Positions 26,518 to 36,171 are shown, counted from the first letter of the stretch. The stretch is DNA of 64,000 nt from Massilia sp. MS-15 (GCF_020176695.1 NZ_JAIWIA010000007.1:226298-290297); one strand, 5' to 3'. Numbers and translations: made by a program. Notes: generated by a model from the sequence alone, not told the origin.

Positions 26518-28869
26518 ATGCGCTGTGCGATCCTGGCCTTCGTCCTCGGCGCCTGCTGGCTGCAGACCCGTGCCGAGCTGCCGGCCGTCGCCACCCTGGC
26601 CTGGGCCGTGGCGGCGGCGCTGGCCCTCGGTACGCTGCGCCGCCCCCCCGCGACCCTGCTGGCAGCGGCGCTCTGCGGCGCCGCCTGGGCCGCCATCGCC
26701 GCCCACCTCGCGCTGGCCGACGCGCTGCCCCGGGCGCAGGAGGGCAGGGACGTGTCCATCGTCGGCACCGTCGACAGCCTGCCGCAGGCGATGGACGGCG
26801 GTACGCGTTTCAATTTCCGCGTCGAACGGGTCCTGACGCCGGGCGCCGTGGTGCCGGGACGAATCGCGCTGTCCTGGTACAGCCGCCGGGGCGAGGCCGC
26901 GGATCCGGAGCCGGTACGGCCGGGCGAACGCTGGCAGCTGCAGGTACGCCTGCAGCGCCCGCACGGCAATGCGAATCCCCATACCTTCGACTACGAAGCC
27001 TGGCTGCTCGGGCAGGGCATCCGCGCCACCGGCTATGTGCGGCCGGCCGGGAATAGGCGCCTGGCCGCCTTCGTGGTGCGCCCTGGCCACCTGGTCGAGC
27101 GTGCCCGCGCCGCGCTGCGCCGCCACCTCTTCGCCCAGCTTGCAGGCAAGCGCTACGCCGGCGTGATCGTGGCCCTGGTAATCGGCGACCAGCGGACCAT
27201 TGCGCAATCGGACTGGGATGTGTTCAACCGCACCGGGATCAGCCACCTGGTGTCGATTTCCGGTTTACACGTGACCATGCTGGCCGGCCTGGGCGCATGG
27301 GCGGTGTCGATGCTGTGGCGGCGTTCCTGCTTCCTGGCGGGCGCGGCCTGGCCCCTGCACTTGCCCGCGCAGAAGGCGGCGGCCCTGGCCGGGGCCCTGG
27401 TCGCGCTGCTCTACGTCCTGCTGGCCGGTTTCGGGGTGCCGGCCCAGCGCACCTTCTACATGCTGGCGGTGGTGGCGGCCGCGCTCTGGTGGGGCCGCAC
27501 GGTGAGCCTGTCGCATGTGCTGTGCCTGGCGCTGGCGGTGGTGGTGCTGGTCGATCCGTGGGCGGTGCTGGGCGCCGGGTTCTGGCTGTCGTTCGGGGCG
27601 GTGGCGGTGATCCTGTACGCCGGCCTCGGCCGGCTGCCGGAGGGCGGCGGCGGCTGGCGCCGCACCCTGGTCGCGGCCGCGCGCACCCAGTACGCGGTCA
27701 CGCTCGGGCTGGTTCCCCTGGGCATGCTGCTGTTCGCCCAGGTGTCGCTGGCGGGTCCGCTCGCGAATGCGGTCGCCATTCCCGTGGTCAGCCTGCTGGT
27801 GACCCCGCTGGCCCTGCTCGGGGCCTTGCTGCCGGCACCGCTGGCGCAGCCGGTGCTGGGCCTGGCCCATTTCGTCTTTGCGCTGCTGGCCGACGGGCTG
27901 CGGCTGCTGGCGGCCAGCCCGCTGGCCGTGCTGCAGGCGCCGGCGCCGCCGGCCTGGTGCTTCGCGCTGGCCCTGCTCGGTACGGCCTGGATGCTGGCGC
28001 CGCGCGGCTGGCCGCGACGCTGGGCCGGCGCGGCGGCCTGGCTGCCGATGTTGATCGGGCTGCCGACAGCGCCGGAGCAGGGCCGCTTCACCGTCACCGC
28101 CTTCGATGTGGGGCAGGGCATGGCCCTGCTGGTCGAAACCCGTCACCACCGGCTGCTGTACGACACCGGGCCGCGCTACGCGCCCGGCGTGGACGCGGCC
28201 GGGCGCATCCTGCTGCCCTACCTGCGCGGGCGCGGCATCGGGAAGCTCGATACGCTGGTGGTGTCGCACGGCGATACCGACCACGCGGGCGGCGCACTCA
28301 CGCTGCTGGGCGGCATCGAGGTGGCGCAGCTGCGCTCGTCCCTCGGCCCCGGCCATCCGGCGCGGCGCGCGGCGCGCAGCCACCTGCGCTGCGAGGCGGG
28401 CCAGGACTGGCGCTGGGACGGCGTGCGCTTCGAGATGCTGGGTCCGGATGCCGCCAGCTACGCGCTGCACGGACTGAAGGCCAACGCGCGCAGCTGCGTG
28501 CTGCGCATCAGCGCCGGCGGGCGCGCGATGCTGCTGGCGGCCGATATCGAGGCGGCCCAGGAAGGGGCGCTGCTGCGCAGTGCCGCCGGACGCCTGCGGG
28601 CGGACGTGCTGCTGGCGCCGCACCACGGCAGCGGCACCTCGTCCACCGCGGCCTTCCTGGAGGCGGTCGGGCCCAGCGTCGGCATCTTCCAGGTTGGCTA
28701 TCGCAACCGGTTCCGCCATCCGAAGGCGGAGGTCGACGCGCGCTATGCCGGCCTGGGCATCCGGCGCCTACGGACCGATGAATCCGGCGCGGTCACCCTG
28801 CAGTTTGGCCCGGCCTTGGCGCTGAGCGCCTATCGGCAAACGCGCAAGCGTTATTGGCACGGCAGGTAG
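26518..28869 (+). CDS. comEC: DNA internalisation competence protein ComEC/Rec2
   Basis: 783-residue polytopic protein that forms the inner-membrane channel for single-stranded DNA in natural transformation. An N-terminal DUF4131-type segment (about 1-190) is followed by the competence domain with many helices (about 215-510), including HLVSISGLHVTMLAGLG. The C-terminal metallo-beta-lactamase domain (about 520-760) carries VVSHGDTDHAGG and LAPHHGSGTSST, the metal ligands thought to degrade the non-transforming strand. Full length and intact, so the organism may be transformable. Confidence 0.93.
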   Translation: MRCAILAFVLGACWLQTRAELPAVATLAWAVAAALALGTLRRPPATLLAAALCGAAWAAIAAHLALADALPRAQEGRDVSIVGTVDSLPQAMDGGTRFNFRVERVLTPGAVVPGRIALSWYSRRGEAADPEPVRPGERWQLQVRLQRPHGNANPHTFDYEAWLLGQGIRATGYVRPAGNRRLAAFVVRPGHLVERARAALRRHLFAQLAGKRYAGVIVALVIGDQRTIAQSDWDVFNRTGISHLVSISGLHVTMLAGLGAWAVSMLWRRSCFLAGAAWPLHLPAQKAAALAGALVALLYVLLAGFGVPAQRTFYMLAVVAAALWWGRTVSLSHVLCLALAVVVLVDPWAVLGAGFWLSFGAVAVILYAGLGRLPEGGGGWRRTLVAAARTQYAVTLGLVPLGMLLFAQVSLAGPLANAVAIPVVSLLVTPLALLGALLPAPLAQPVLGLAHFVFALLADGLRLLAASPLAVLQAPAPPAWCFALALLGTAWMLAPRGWPRRWAGAAAWLPMLIGLPTAPEQGRFTVTAFDVGQGMALLVETRHHRLLYDTGPRYAPGVDAAGRILLPYLRGRGIGKLDTLVVSHGDTDHAGGALTLLGGIEVAQLRSSLGPGHPARRAARSHLRCEAGQDWRWDGVRFEMLGPDAASYALHGLKANARSCVLRISAGGRAMLLAADIEAAQEGALLRSAAGRLRADVLLAPHHGSGTSSTAAFLEAVGPSVGIFQVGYRNRFRHPKAEVDARYAGLGIRRLRTDESGAVTLQFGPALALSAYRQTRKRYWHGR

Positions 28870-28982
28870 AGAAGCCTGGAACATGCAAGCCTTGGCAGCA
28901 GAAAATTGTTCTATCCCAATAGATGCGTGTCTGGATGCAATAGTATCCATTGCTCTTTATGTAATTCTTAACGAGGAAAAAT

Positions 28983-30065
28983 ATGGGTACCGCACGCTTT
29001 CTTTCCACCGCGCTGCTTGCGCTCCTGTGCGGGACCGCCGCACCAGTCCACGCGACACCGCACTACACCGCCACCGTGGTCGGCGAAGGAATCTATGGCG
29101 TGCGCATGAACAACCATGGCCAGGTCGTCGGTTTCACCTATCCACAGGGCCGCGACGACCAGTTCTTCGTTGCAAGTAGCGGCAAGCTGGGCTACCTCGC
29201 GCCAGGTACCGGAATGATCGACATCAACGATGCCGGTGTCATGGTCTACAATGGCGCCTTGCACTATCCGGACGGTTCGGTGGCCAGACTCGGCCCGCAC
29301 CTGGGCACGCATGGCCTGAATATCCATGGCGAGGTCGCGAGCCGGATCGAGGATGTACGCAAGCCGGGCGCCCGCCGTCCGACGGACTATGCCACGCTGC
29401 TGCGGCCGGACGGGTCGGTGTCGCTGCTTGGCTGGGATGACTACCTGAGCTTCGGCTGGGACGTCAACGATACGGGCATGGTTGTCGGCAGCACCGCCTC
29501 CATGTATGGAAGTAGCAAGCAACGCCCCGCGCGCTTCGTCGGCAGGGAAGTCATGCTGCTCGACACAGGTGGCCGCAATGGCGGCCATGCGCGCGTCGTG
29601 AACAATGCCGGCTACGCCGCCGGCGAAGCGGGCGGGCGCGCCGCACTGTGGACGCCGGAGGGGAGGCTGATCGACCTGGGGACCATGCTGATCGACAAAT
29701 TCGGCGAGCAGATGGGACCGGACATGTCGAGCGTCGCCTATGGCATCAACAGCCATGGCGAGGTGGTCGGGGTATTCGGCGGCTACATGGGTTTCCTGTA
29801 CAGCGGCGGCGAGGTCTACGACCTGCCGGGGATCAGCGACCTGGATGCCTGGGGCATGGACATCAACGACCACCACCAGATCCTGGCCCAGACCCTGGTC
29901 GGCGTCAGCTACATCCTGAACCCCGGCGGTCCGGCCGTGGCGCAGCCGGTGCCCGAGCCGGCTCCCTACGCGATGTTCCCCGCGGGCCTGGCGGCCATCG
30001 CCATGCTGGGGCGCAGGAAAGGCCGGCGCGACCGGCACGGCCCGGGTATAGGCGAACCCCTCTAA
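28983..30065 (+). CDS. Exported HAF-repeat protein with PEP-CTERM sorting signal
   Basis: 360 residues. The signal peptide ends near VHATPHY (about residue 24). Seven HAF-like repeats follow, each with an IN/VN-x-x-G-x-VVG core (RMNNHGQVVGF, DVNDTGMVVGS, GINSHGEVVGV and others), a beta-propeller-like array. The C-terminus has PVPEP, a hydrophobic helix and an Arg-rich tail (GRRKGRR), the PEP-CTERM signal cut by an exosortase. Such proteins go to the surface or exopolysaccharide matrix. GAGGAAA is a strong ribosome site. No exosortase is in this window. Confidence 0.9.
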   Translation: MGTARFLSTALLALLCGTAAPVHATPHYTATVVGEGIYGVRMNNHGQVVGFTYPQGRDDQFFVASSGKLGYLAPGTGMIDINDAGVMVYNGALHYPDGSVARLGPHLGTHGLNIHGEVASRIEDVRKPGARRPTDYATLLRPDGSVSLLGWDDYLSFGWDVNDTGMVVGSTASMYGSSKQRPARFVGREVMLLDTGGRNGGHARVVNNAGYAAGEAGGRAALWTPEGRLIDLGTMLIDKFGEQMGPDMSSVAYGINSHGEVVGVFGGYMGFLYSGGEVYDLPGISDLDAWGMDINDHHQILAQTLVGVSYILNPGGPAVAQPVPEPAPYAMFPAGLAAIAMLGRRKGRRDRHGPGIGEPL

Positions 30066-30128
30066 ACGGCGTCCGCCCGCAGCCGTCTTTCATTACAATG
30101 CTTCGGTGTTGATAACGGCATCCCGTCC

Positions 30129-30962
30129 ATGAGCAAACCCCTGCTGCACTTCTCCCACGGGAACAGCTACCCGGCTGGCACCTACAGCCGGCTGTTCCAG
30201 GCCCTGGCAGCGCACTACGAGCTGCGCGCCCACGACATGTACGGCCACGACCCGCGCTTCCCGGTGGGCGATGGCTGGCAGGGCCTGGTGGAAGAACTCA
30301 TCCACCAGCTGGAAGGGTACGAGTGCCCGCCGGTGCTGGTCGGCCATTCGCTGGGCGGCATGCTGAGCATGATGGCGGCCAAGCAGCGTCCCGACCTGGC
30401 GTGCGCCGTGGTCATGCTCGACTCGCCGGTGGTGGCCGGCTGGCGCGCCCTGGCCTGGAAGTTCATCAAGCGGCGCGGCATGGGTTCGCGCTTTTCGCCG
30501 GCGCGCTTTTCCGAGCGCCGCCGCAACGTGTGGCCGGACCGCGCCAGCGCCTACCAGCACTTCATCGCCAAGCCGATGTTCCAGGCCTGGGCCCCGGGCG
30601 CGCTCGACGACTACCTCGAGCACGGACTGAAGCCGCATCCGGAAGGTGTCCAGCTGCGGTTCGACCGCAGCGTCGAGACCCGCATCTACAACACGCTGCC
30701 GCACCACATGGGCGCGATCCTGCGCGAACCCTATCCGCTGCCGATCGGCTTCATCGCCGGCAGCCATTCCGAAGAGCTGCGCCAGGCCGGGCTGGACGCG
30801 ACCCGGCGTCTGGTCGGCCAGCACCTCGTCACGATCGAGGGCGGGCATCTGTATCCGCTCGAAAAACCGGAGGAAACGGCGCACCTGACGCACGCGATGA
30901 TCGAACGCCTGCTGCGCGGTGCGCCGGCGGACATCGGCAAGATGCCAGCGGCTAGCGTTTAG
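30129..30962 (+). CDS. Alpha/beta hydrolase
   Basis: 277 residues. The nucleophile elbow GHSLGG lies at about residues 73-78 and the catalytic His is in EGGHLYPLEKPEE near the end. HFSHGNSYPAGTY near the start forms the oxyanion region. Esterase, lipase or hydrolase activity is expected; the substrate is unknown. It is 37 bases upstream of dcd, probably a separate unit. Confidence 0.85.
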   Translation: MSKPLLHFSHGNSYPAGTYSRLFQALAAHYELRAHDMYGHDPRFPVGDGWQGLVEELIHQLEGYECPPVLVGHSLGGMLSMMAAKQRPDLACAVVMLDSPVVAGWRALAWKFIKRRGMGSRFSPARFSERRRNVWPDRASAYQHFIAKPMFQAWAPGALDDYLEHGLKPHPEGVQLRFDRSVETRIYNTLPHHMGAILREPYPLPIGFIAGSHSEELRQAGLDATRRLVGQHLVTIEGGHLYPLEKPEETAHLTHAMIERLLRGAPADIGKMPAASV

Positions 30963-30999
30963 CGTAGAATCGCGGGATTGATTTTCTGGAATCCCGACT

Positions 31000-31566
31000 A
31001 TGGCTATCAAGAGCGATAAATGGATCCGCCGCATGGCGGAATCGACTGGCATGATCGAACCCTTCGAACCGCGCCAGGTGCGCGAATCGGACGGCCGCCG
31101 CGTCATCTCCTGGGGTACCTCGTCCTATGGCTACGATATCCGCTGCGCCGACGAGTTCAAGGTGTTCACCAACATCAACAGCACCATCGTGGACCCGAAG
31201 AACTTCGATTCGAATTCCTTCGTGGACGTCAAGAGCGATGTCTGCATCATCCCGCCGAATTCCTTCGCGCTGGCGCGCACCATCGAATACTTCCGCATCC
31301 CGCGCAACGTGCTGACCGTCTGCCTCGGCAAGTCGACCTATGCGCGCTGCGGCATCATCGTCAACGTCACGCCGTTCGAGCCCGAGTGGGAAGGCTACGT
31401 GACCCTGGAGTTCTCGAACACCACGCCGCTGCCGGCCAAGATCTACGCCGGCGAGGGCTGCGCCCAGGTGCTGTTCTTCGAGTCGGACGAAGTCTGCGAG
31501 ACCTCGTACAAGGACCGCGGCGGCAAGTACCAGGGCCAGCATGGCGTGACGCTGCCGAAAACCTGA
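31000..31566 (+). CDS. dcd: dCTP deaminase
   Basis: 188 residues. Deaminates dCTP to dUTP, the main source of dUMP for thymidylate synthase in proteobacteria. The dUTPase-like fold shows [32 protein letters not shown] with the catalytic Glu, and GCAQVLFFE. Length agrees with the monofunctional enzyme. thyA and folA, the next steps, lie 5 kb further on. Confidence 0.95.
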   Translation: MAIKSDKWIRRMAESTGMIEPFEPRQVRESDGRRVISWGTSSYGYDIRCADEFKVFTNINSTIVDPKNFDSNSFVDVKSDVCIIPPNSFALARTIEYFRIPRNVLTVCLGKSTYARCGIIVNVTPFEPEWEGYVTLEFSNTTPLPAKIYAGEGCAQVLFFESDEVCETSYKDRGGKYQGQHGVTLPKT

Positions 31567-31621
31567 TTCGGATTTTGCGCTATCCTGTCTACATTGAATC
31601 ATATTGATGGGCTGAACCCGA

Positions 31622-32287
31622 ATGGCTGATTGCTGCAGCGGCGGCTGCTCCACTGGCAAGCCGCCGGTCGATCCGCGCTACCGGCGCGTACTCTGGATCG
31701 CGCTCTGGGTCAATGCGCTGATGTTTGGTGTGGAGATCTTCGCCGGCTGGGCGGCCGGCTCAGTGGCGCTGCTGGCCGACGCGGTCGACTTCCTTGGCGA
31801 CGCCGCCAACTACGGCATCTCGCTGTTCGTCCTCGGGCTGGCACCGGTGTGGCGCTCGCGCACCGCGCTGCTCAAGGGCGCGACCATGGGTGGCTACGGC
31901 ATCTTCGTGCTCGGCACCGCGCTCTGGCATCTCAAGCTGGGGATGGTGCCGAAGGCGGAAACCATGGGTGTGGTCGGTTTCCTTGCCTTGCTCGCAAACT
32001 GCGCGGTGGGAGCGCTCCTGTGGGCCTACCGCAACGGCGATGCCAACATGCGTTCGGTGTGGCTGTGCACCCGCAACGATGCGATCTCCAACGTGGCCGT
32101 GATGCTGGCCGCCCTGGGCGTGTTCGGAACCGGCAGCGGCTTGCCGGACCTGCTGGTGGCCACCATCATGGGCCTGCTGGGCCTGTCCGCCGCGTATGCG
32201 GTCGTCACGCACGCACGGCGCGAGATGCGCGAGGCTGCGGCACCCGCGCCTGCATCCGCCGCTGCGGTCGAACTCAAACGCCGTTGA
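31622..32287 (+). CDS. Cation diffusion facilitator-like transporter with N-terminal Cys cluster
   Basis: 221 residues with about six membrane helices and the CDF-type helix GSVALLADAVDFLGDAANY. The second metal motif, normally HDxxxD, is NDAISN here. The N-terminus is MADCCSGGCSTG, three Cys that could bind a soft metal such as zinc, copper or cadmium. There is no long cytoplasmic C-terminal domain as in YiiP. Metal efflux is expected, with ion unknown. Confidence 0.75.
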   Translation: MADCCSGGCSTGKPPVDPRYRRVLWIALWVNALMFGVEIFAGWAAGSVALLADAVDFLGDAANYGISLFVLGLAPVWRSRTALLKGATMGGYGIFVLGTALWHLKLGMVPKAETMGVVGFLALLANCAVGALLWAYRNGDANMRSVWLCTRNDAISNVAVMLAALGVFGTGSGLPDLLVATIMGLLGLSAAYAVVTHARREMREAAAPAPASAAAVELKRR

Positions 32288-32304
32288 CACGACCTCATTG
32301 GTGC

Positions 32305-32458
32305 AAAAGGGGCTTGCGCCTGGCACTGTTCGGTCGCGCGGCGACGGCGTGGGTTTGGGCGGACGGGCGGGCTGCATCAACGTATGTTGACCGCGTGGGC
32401 AAGAGACTTGCCCACCCTACGATCTGGCATGTTTGGGCGTAAAAAAGGGGCTTGCGCC
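32305..32458. repeat. Direct repeat AAAAGGGGCTTGCGCC flanking REP copy 6
   Basis: The 16-base sequence occurs at 32305-32320 and again at 32443-32458, where it forms the left half of a terminator hairpin. REP copy 6 lies between them. The first copy also has partial hairpin potential (GTGC...GCAC). Confidence 0.7.
32390..32420 (-). repeat. GTAG-type REP palindrome, copy 6
   Basis: On the minus strand GTAGGGTGGGCAAG, a short loop, then CTTGCCCACGCGGT. The inner bases differ from other copies (AAG/CTT for GG/CC) but still pair, a compensated change that supports a selected hairpin. This is the only locus where the repeat does not give a stop codon. Confidence 0.78.
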
Positions 32459-32466
32459 CCTTTTTT
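32441..32466. terminator. Bidirectional Rho-independent terminator
   Basis: AAAAAAGGGGC, loop TTGC, GCCCCTTTTTT form a perfect symmetric hairpin with T-runs on both strands. It lies between the CDF-like gene (plus) and the decarboxylase gene (minus), 18 bases from the latter's stop. Confidence 0.93.
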
Positions 32467-32483
32467 CGTGCCCTTACTGCGGC

Positions 32484-34742
32484 TTACGCATCCTGCATCA
32501 CGCAATCCACGAAGTAGCCGCGCTTGCCATCCACCTCGCGCTTCACCAGCCCGTGCACGTCGGTCTCGAAGCCCGGGAAGCGTTCGTTGAAGTCGCGTGC
32601 GAAGCGCAGGTAATCCACGATGGTCTTGTTGAAGCGCTCGCCCGGGATCAGGAGCGGAATGCCCGGCGGGTAAGGCGTCAAGAGGATCGCGGTGATGCGG
32701 CCTTCCAGCTCGTCGATGGCCACGCGCTCGATCTGGCGGTGCGCCATCTTGGCAAACGCGTCCGAGGGCTTCATGGCCGGCACCATGTCCGACAAATACA
32801 TCTCGGTGGTCAGGCGCGCCACGTCGTACTGCTTGTAGAACAGGTGGATCTCGGTGCACAGCTCGCGCAGGCCGCGGTTCTCGTAGCGCGGGTTGGCCGA
32901 GGCGAACTGCGGCATCACCTGCCACATCGGCTTGTTGCGGTCGTAGTCGTCCTTGAACTGCTGCAGCGCCGTCACCAGGGTGTTCCAGCGACCCTTGGTG
33001 ATGCCGATCGTGAACATGATGAAGAAGGAGTACAGGCCGCACTTCTCGATGATCACGCCGTGCTCGGCCAGGTACTTGGTCACGATCGAGGCCGGGATGC
33101 CGGTCTCGCCGAACTGGCCGTCCAGCGACAGGCCCGGGGTCACGATGGTCGACTTGATCGGGTCGAGCATGTTGAAGCCCGGGGCCAGCTTGCCAAAGCC
33201 ATGCCAGTCGTCCTCGGCGTGGATCATCCAGTCTTCCTGGGTGCCGATGCCTTCTTCCGACTGCACGTCCGGGCCCCAGACCTTGAACCACCAGTCGTCG
33301 CCGAACTCGGCGTCGACCTTCTTCATGGCGCGGCGGAAGTCCAGCGCTTCCAGGATCGACTCCTCCACCAGGGCGGTGCCGCCCGGCGCTTCCATCATCG
33401 CCGCGGCGACGTCGCAGGAGGCGATGATCGAGTACTGCGGCGAAGTCGAGGTGTGCATCAGGTAGGCCTCGTTGAAGGCGTCCTGGTCGAGTTTCACGGT
33501 TTCCGATTCCCGCACCAGCACCTGCGAGGCCTGCGACAGGCCGGCCAGCAGTTTGTGCGTCGACTGGGTCGAGAAAATCATGGACTGCTTGGCGCGCGGG
33601 CGGTTCTCGCCGATCGCGTGCATGTTCTGGTAGAAGCTGTGGAAGGCCGCGTGCGGCAGCCAGGCTTCGTCGAAGTGCAGGGTGTCGATCTTCCCGTCCA
33701 GCATTTCGCGCAGGGTCTCGACGTTGTACACCACGCCGTCGTAGGTCGACTGGGTGATGGTGAGGATGCGCGGCTTCTTGTTGACGGCCTCGCGCGCGAA
33801 CGGATTCGCCTCGATCTTGCGGGCGATCGATTCGGGCGTGAACTCTTCCAGCGGGATCGGACCGATGATGCCGAGGTTGTTCCGGGTCGGCATCAGGAAC
33901 ACGGGGATCGCGCCGCACATGATGATCGAGTGCAGGATCGACTTGTGGCAGTTGCGGTCCACCACCACGATGTCGCCCGGGGCGACCGTGCTGTGCCACA
34001 CCATCTTGTTCGAGGTCGAGGTGCCGTTGGTCACGAAGTAGCAGTGGTCGGCGTTGTAGATGCGCGCGGCGTTGCGCTCGGATTTCGCCACCGGGCCGGT
34101 GTGGTCGAGCAGCTGGCCGAGTTCCTCGACCGCGTTGCAGACGTCGGCGCGCAACATGTTCTCCCCAAAAAACTGGTGGAACATCTGGCCGATCGGCGAC
34201 TTCAGGAACGCGACGCCGCCCGAGTGGCCCGGGCAGTGCCACGAGTACGAACCGTCATAGGCGTAGTTGACCAGCGCGCGGAAGAAGGGCGGCGCCAGCG
34301 AATCGAGGTAGGCCTTGGCTTCGCGGATGATGTGGCGCGCCACGAACTCCGGGGTATCCTCGAACATGTGGATGAAGCCGTGCAGCTCCTTCAGGATGTC
34401 GTTCGGGATGTGGCGGCTGGTGCGGGTCTCGCCGTAGATGTAGATCGGGATGTTGGCGTTCTTGTGGCGGATTTCCTTGACGAAGGCGCGCAGGCCGGTC
34501 AGGGCGAAATCGGTTTCCTCGGCCGAGCCGCCGCCGAATTCCTCGTCGTCGATGGACAGGACGAAGGCGGAAGCGCGCGACTGCTGCTGGGCGAACTGGG
34601 ACAGGTCGCCGTAGCTGGTCAGGCCGAGCACCTCCATGCCTTCCTGCTCCATCGCGGCCGCGAGCGCGCGAATGCCGAGACCGGAGGTGTTCTCGGAACG
34701 GAAGTCCTCGTCGATGATGACGATGGGGAAACGAAATTTCAT
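32484..34742 (-). CDS. Arginine/lysine/ornithine decarboxylase (PLP, fold type I, large form)
   Basis: 752 residues, the size of AdiA/LdcC-type enzymes. The N-terminal wing domain is response-regulator-like (MKFRFPIVIIDEDFRSENTSG). The PLP domain includes CPGHSGGVAF, the cofactor-binding HFDEAWLPHAAFH and the Schiff-base Lys in STQSTHKLLAG (about residue 390). The C-terminal domain contains LLTPYPPGIPLLIPGE. The enzyme makes a polyamine or diamine from a basic amino acid and consumes a proton, as in acid resistance. Substrate is not decidable by eye. The start at 34742 follows GGAGCTG. Confidence 0.9.
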   Translation of the reverse strand: MKFRFPIVIIDEDFRSENTSGLGIRALAAAMEQEGMEVLGLTSYGDLSQFAQQQSRASAFVLSIDDEEFGGGSAEETDFALTGLRAFVKEIRHKNANIPIYIYGETRTSRHIPNDILKELHGFIHMFEDTPEFVARHIIREAKAYLDSLAPPFFRALVNYAYDGSYSWHCPGHSGGVAFLKSPIGQMFHQFFGENMLRADVCNAVEELGQLLDHTGPVAKSERNAARIYNADHCYFVTNGTSTSNKMVWHSTVAPGDIVVVDRNCHKSILHSIIMCGAIPVFLMPTRNNLGIIGPIPLEEFTPESIARKIEANPFAREAVNKKPRILTITQSTYDGVVYNVETLREMLDGKIDTLHFDEAWLPHAAFHSFYQNMHAIGENRPRAKQSMIFSTQSTHKLLAGLSQASQVLVRESETVKLDQDAFNEAYLMHTSTSPQYSIIASCDVAAAMMEAPGGTALVEESILEALDFRRAMKKVDAEFGDDWWFKVWGPDVQSEEGIGTQEDWMIHAEDDWHGFGKLAPGFNMLDPIKSTIVTPGLSLDGQFGETGIPASIVTKYLAEHGVIIEKCGLYSFFIMFTIGITKGRWNTLVTALQQFKDDYDRNKPMWQVMPQFASANPRYENRGLRELCTEIHLFYKQYDVARLTTEMYLSDMVPAMKPSDAFAKMAHRQIERVAIDELEGRITAILLTPYPPGIPLLIPGERFNKTIVDYLRFARDFNERFPGFETDVHGLVKREVDGKRGYFVDCVMQDA

Positions 34743-34916
34743 GGACAGCTCCAAAGCGAAGCGCCGCGCAAGCGCCCGGCCCGGGAGGGAGCGGACGCCG
34801 GCAGCGGCACCGGGGAAAAGAGGAAACGGATTTTCGCAGAAATCAGGCGCACCGGTGCAATTATTTTGCGATTCTGGCCATGAAGCCTACCCAGTGCGCG
34901 CAATCGCTGGCGCACA

Positions 34917-35555
34917 CTAGCCGCCCAGGCGGCGCCCGAGCCGGCGCATGGCCTCGGTCAGCAGCGCCGCTCCCACGGCGGCCGCCAGCGGCCCGGACGA
35001 GAAGGGCAGCGGATCGGCCTGGAGCGCCGCGAAGATGGCCAGCGTGATGCCGAAGGCGGCCACCGCGCTGGTCAGGGTCAGCAGCCAGGTACGGCGCGAC
35101 AGCAGGGTAATCGCGGCCAGCGAGATCGCGATCTGCTGGGCCACCGAAGCGGCCGACCACTGGCGGTGGCGATGCAGCTCCTTCTCCGAGCGCGTATTCC
35201 AGGTGTCCGAGGTCGCTTCGAAGCGCTCGGCTTCCTGGCGGATGGCGTCCTTCTCCTGCCCGTAGCGCTGGATCTCGCCGCGGTAGTGGGCCTGGTCCAC
35301 GCCCGGCAGCTCGGAGGCCAGCTCGGCCAGGTTCTGGCGGCTGGCCTTGGCCTGATAGTGGCCCCAGGCGTTGGCGGCGCTGGTCTTGGCGATCGCGGCG
35401 TTGCTCTTGTACAGGGCCGCGTTGCTGTGGGCGGCGCTGCCGATGAAGCCGAACATGGTGCCCAGGGTCGCCAGGATCGCGATCAGGACCGCCACCTTGC
35501 CGGCGAAGCCGTCGCCCCCGCGCGAGCCCGGAGGGCGCGTTCCCGGTTCCGCCAT
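34917..35555 (-). CDS. DUF4337-family membrane protein
   Basis: 212 residues. One helix near residues 20-42, a long polar helical region (about 50-130) with KSNAAIAKTSAANAWGHYQAKASRQ, which is the family hallmark, and two helices near 145-190. Function unknown. It is a single base from folA on the same strand, so the two are probably co-transcribed. Confidence 0.75.
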   Translation of the reverse strand: MAEPGTRPPGSRGGDGFAGKVAVLIAILATLGTMFGFIGSAAHSNAALYKSNAAIAKTSAANAWGHYQAKASRQNLAELASELPGVDQAHYRGEIQRYGQEKDAIRQEAERFEATSDTWNTRSEKELHRHRQWSAASVAQQIAISLAAITLLSRRTWLLTLTSAVAAFGITLAIFAALQADPLPFSSGPLAAAVGAALLTEAMRRLGRRLGG

Positions 35556-35556
35556 C

Positions 35557-36072
35557 TCATGCCTCCCTGCGGGTATAGGTGACGAAGGCGTAGGCCGGGC
35601 CGTCCGCCTCGGGCGGATGCGGTTCGCGCGCCGTCTCTCGCCACACGGCGCGCTCGATCGGCGGGAAGAAGGTGTCGCAGTCGTAGACGCGGTCGATCTC
35701 GGTGACGATCATGGCGTCGGCCAGCGCGATCGCCTCCTTGAAGACCTGGGCGCCGCCGATGATGCTGGCCGGCGCGCCGCCCAGCAGGTCCAGCGCCTCC
35801 GCCAGCGAGCCGGCGCACTCGGCGCCCGGGTGCGACCAGCCGGGGTTGCGCGTGATGACGATGTTGCGCCGCCCCGGCAGCGGACGGCCGATCGAGTCGA
35901 AGGTCTTGCGTCCCATGATGACCGGCTTGCCCAGGGTGACGCGCTTGAAGTGCGCCAGGTCCTGCGGCAGGTGCCAGGGCAGGCGGTTGTCGATCCCGAT
36001 GCCGCCCCTGGCATCGATCGCCACCACCAGGCTCAGGCGCGGGCCGGCCGTTGCTTGTGCCTCGGGCATCAT
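35557..36072 (-). CDS. folA: Dihydrofolate reductase
   Basis: 171 residues. Reduces dihydrofolate to tetrahydrofolate with NADPH. The active-site region has VVAIDARGGIGIDNRLPWHLPQDL (residues about 16-39), GRKTFDSIGRPLPGRRNIV and IIGGAQVFKEA. It sits downstream of thyA, which produces the dihydrofolate it recycles, with about 100 bases between them. Two Met codons open the frame; the first is used here. Confidence 0.95.
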   Translation of the reverse strand: MMPEAQATAGPRLSLVVAIDARGGIGIDNRLPWHLPQDLAHFKRVTLGKPVIMGRKTFDSIGRPLPGRRNIVITRNPGWSHPGAECAGSLAEALDLLGGAPASIIGGAQVFKEAIALADAMIVTEIDRVYDCDTFFPPIERAVWRETAREPHPPEADGPAYAFVTYTRREA

Positions 36073-36171
36073 CGTGTGCGCTCCATCGTGTTCAAGACCT
36101 GAATTGTTGTTGTATTAAAACGGACGTGTCAAGCGATATGCATGGCCTGACGCGCGTCCGGGACAGCAGGC

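Noticed and set aside
28870..28982. Sigma-54 promoter before the PEP-CTERM gene
   Set aside because: TGGC-like bases are present, but the GG-to-GC spacing does not match the -24/-12 consensus.
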